From NCBI RefSeq assembly GCF_963678635.1, contig NC_087063.1, positions 14,887,006-14,951,005 on the forward strand: 64,000 nucleotides of DNA, given 5' to 3'. Origin of the DNA: Symsagittifera roscoffensis. Lineage: Eukaryota; Xenacoelomorpha; Acoela; Convolutidae. Under the pieces are notes generated by a model that was given only the letters and a program-made list of their open reading frames with translations, searched no databases and was not told where the DNA came from. Every line of letters begins with the position of its first letter. The stretch's first letter is position 1. Made by a program: the position numbers and the translations under genes. Shown here in pieces: positions 62,108 to 64,000 of this stretch.

Positions 62108-64000
62108 ATGAGGCGGAGCAGGGTACCGGTAGCTGAAAAAAGACCTACCGAAGCAAAGTATAATGCGTCGCTACGCAAAACAACATCAATGGGCCCAAAG
62201 ATAACAAAGAAGAACTTTTCAGTTAACATGGTCAGCACAAGGAGTACAGCGGAGAACAGGGCAAAAGAGGGCACGGAAGGGGAACGAGTGGAACCCACCA
62301 TCGAGATTGATCTAGAGACACCCGATCAAAGCGTAGATGAACTGGAGAAGAAGACGACGGAGTCAACTCCAATGCCCAATGCAGAAGAACCAAACCAGAA
62401 ACCCATAGAGTTCTCACCAATAGACGATGTGGAAGATGCAATAGGCAACACCGAAGAAACGGTGAAAGAAGACTCCCAAGTAAAAAAGACATCTTTTACA
62501 GAAAGGTTGGCGATGATGGTCGGAATAAAAACGAAAGAGAACGTGACTGAAGAACCAAAAGCTGAAAGAGCACGAACATTTGGGACAGTGAGCACGAAGA
62601 CGACAGAAGCCAATCCGAGAGAGGAACAAACTAAAGCAGAAGCAACGGCCGAAGAAAGATCAACGGCTGACCATGAAGAGGCTACTCTTGAGCTAGGTGA
62701 CTTGATGGCAAAACTGAATCAGATCGACAAAAAGCTGAAGCACAGCGAAGAGGACAGAGAAGTGATAAGAAAAGAATTAGGATACAACAAACACGAGTAT
62801 CTGGATAGTTATTTTAACCTGGCTAAGGTAACAGACGAGAGACTCAAGGAGATGACAGATAAGGTAGAAGCCACCAATAAAGAACAAGAAGGGAACATCA
62901 AAAAAGATTTGCAACAGTTGAAAAACCGATATGATGATGTCAACAGCCAAATAGGTAGCCTGGAAAAGAGGCTGGACACAATGAGCAAGAATCAGGCCGA
63001 AAGTTCAGGTGCAATACAGACGAAATTGGATGCAATCTTGAGAAATTCTACCTCACAAGAAAGACCGGCAGCGGATCGCACGCAAGGCACCAGAGTTGAC
63101 TTTGTGGAACCACAAAGGGGCAAACGGCAATCGACACCGTTGCCCTTAACCCGGAATACGGTGAGCATAGCACCAACGGCTGATAAAACAATCATGAAAA
63201 GTGGGAATTCAAAAACAACGAGTGGTCCGGGGGACTCAACAGCTAGCAGCAACGCAGGTCCGGATGCCATGACATGGGCAAGCACTTTGGAGATGATGAA
63301 CAGGACTCTAGAGGCCTTCGCCACGAGGAACACTAACTCGAGCGATAGGAGAGACGGAAAATCAAGGAAAACTTTCAAGAAGCCAAAAGAATTCAAAGAC
63401 GACTCAGATGGATGCATTGACACGTGGGTGGAAGTGATGAGATTACATCTAGAACAAGATAACTTAAATGATGAAAGGCAAGCATGCACAGCCATACTCA
63501 GTAACCTGGAAGGCACGGCATTGAAATGCGTGGTTGCAAAGAAAGAAGAAGAACGCGATACCGCGGACAAGATCTTCGAGATATTGCTGAATCGATTCGG
63601 GTCAGGCATGAAGGGTCACCAAGCGATGTTGCGATTTGAAAAGAGAAGGCAGAGGGACGACGAGTCAATAGATCGGTTCCTAGATGATCTCGAGAGCTTG
63701 AGAAGAAGGAGTGACCCAGAGGAGTCGACAAACAGAAGAAACTTTAGCATTGCCTCGAAGTTCATTGATGGGGTAAAAAATTACGACTTAAGGACAATGT
63801 TAGCAACATACTACACATTGTCGAAAGACAGCGCACCAACCCCAGAAGAAATGAGACAGAAATCAAGGGAATACATGCTGATGAAACCCAAGAAATACTC
63901 ATATACAGAAAACAGGAACACACAGGGGGGAAGTCAACCCCAGAGGTCGTCATGGTACAAGCCTAGAGATGACATGGACAAGCGCAGATCATGCGCGAAC
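62108..64000 (+). CDS. Gag-like protein of an LTR retrotransposon (open at the window end)
   Basis: The ATG at 62,108 starts a frame that stays open for 631 codons to the last base. The first 200 residues are acidic and disordered (Glu, Lys, Thr rich). A coiled coil follows at about 200-300 (MAKLNQIDKKLKHSEEDREV and LQQLKNRYDDVNSQIGSLEK). A capsid-like domain lies at about 425-590, with DTWVEVMRLHLEQDN, AILSNLEGTALK, NRFGSGMKGHQAMLRFE and the QRDDESIDRFLDDLESL helix typical of Ty3/gypsy Gag. The last residues (RRSCAN) are probably the first cysteine of a zinc knuckle cut by the window. Later in-frame Mets (62,228; 62,705) are alternatives. It is intact, unlike the gene to its left. Confidence 0.85.
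   Translation, partial: MRRSRVPVAEKRPTEAKYNASLRKTTSMGPKITKKNFSVNMVSTRSTAENRAKEGTEGERVEPTIEIDLETPDQSVDELEKKTTESTPMPNAEEPNQKPIEFSPIDDVEDAIGNTEETVKEDSQVKKTSFTERLAMMVGIKTKENVTEEPKAERARTFGTVSTKTTEANPREEQTKAEATAEERSTADHEEATLELGDLMAKLNQIDKKLKHSEEDREVIRKELGYNKHEYLDSYFNLAKVTDERLKEMTDKVEATNKEQEGNIKKDLQQLKNRYDDVNSQIGSLEKRLDTMSKNQAESSGAIQTKLDAILRNSTSQERPAADRTQGTRVDFVEPQRGKRQSTPLPLTRNTVSIAPTADKTIMKSGNSKTTSGPGDSTASSNAGPDAMTWASTLEMMNRTLEAFATRNTNSSDRRDGKSRKTFKKPKEFKDDSDGCIDTWVEVMRLHLEQDNLNDERQACTAILSNLEGTALKCVVAKKEEERDTADKIFEILLNRFGSGMKGHQAMLRFEKRRQRDDESIDRFLDDLESLRRRSDPEESTNRRNFSIASKFIDGVKNYDLRTMLATYYTLSKDSAPTPEEMRQKSREYMLMKPKKYSYTENRNTQGGSQPQRSSWYKPRDDMDKRRSCAN

Noticed and set aside
1-64000. CRISPR arrays, bacterial operons, ribosome binding sites
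   Set aside because: Repeats present are satellites and transposons, and spliced genes with retroelements show a eukaryotic nuclear genome.

Overview
This is a 64-kb piece of an AT-rich animal nuclear genome, dominated by retroelements. It has spliceosomal introns, a multi-exon PDZ/PH-domain gene, LTR and non-LTR retrotransposon remains, a satellite array and minisatellites. An invertebrate is most likely. I cannot place the phylum from the sequence: a nematode is possible, but nothing here proves it.

Layout. (1) 1-~13,240, plus strand: the 3' two-thirds of a decayed Ty3/gypsy-type retroelement that carries an envelope-like gene. It runs protease, RT, RNase H, integrase, two small membrane ORFs, a Pro/Ser-rich ORF, an Env-like glycoprotein, a second Pro/Ser-rich ORF and an unknown last ORF followed by a 76-bp intron-like segment. 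(2) 13,260-40,718, minus strand: a host gene of nine coding exons (about 941 codons) that I assembled from splice signals and matching codon phases. It ends in PDZ-PH-PH. Its introns hold a complete but mutated 6,445-bp LTR element (17,197-23,641), a chimeric element (24,913-31,564), a large inverted repeat and diverged copies of a DNA-transposon-like repeat. The exon for the first half of the PDZ domain is present twice (24,163-24,293 and 32,086-32,216), once beside each element. (3) 41,556-46,433: a satellite of about 1.41 kb per unit, with three full units and one internally deleted unit. Each full unit carries a tRNA-like pol III promoter with a T-run terminator. (4) ~46,500-46,860: the end of a non-LTR retrotransposon RT. 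(5) 46,866-57,149, plus strand: a decayed polyprotein-like gene of unknown family with an SGNH/GDSL-esterase-like domain, containing a 2,976-bp tandem duplication. (6) 57,150-62,107: a long non-coding stretch with perfect hairpins, G-rich tracts, 70-80-bp repeats and a GTCTTGGGACA minisatellite. (7) 62,108-64,000: an intact Gag-like ORF running off the right end.

How the parts relate. The best-supported story is in the host-gene introns. Two retroelements sat on either side of the PDZ exon on one haplotype, with only one of them on the other. Unequal exchange between them would give exactly the chimeric element and duplicated exon seen here. The main unexplained coding material is the SGNH-containing polyprotein and the extra ORFs of the envelope-bearing element. 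Three large tandem duplications (2,976 bp, 1,419 bp, ~1.41 kb) and the exon duplication could partly be assembly artefacts and should be checked against long reads.
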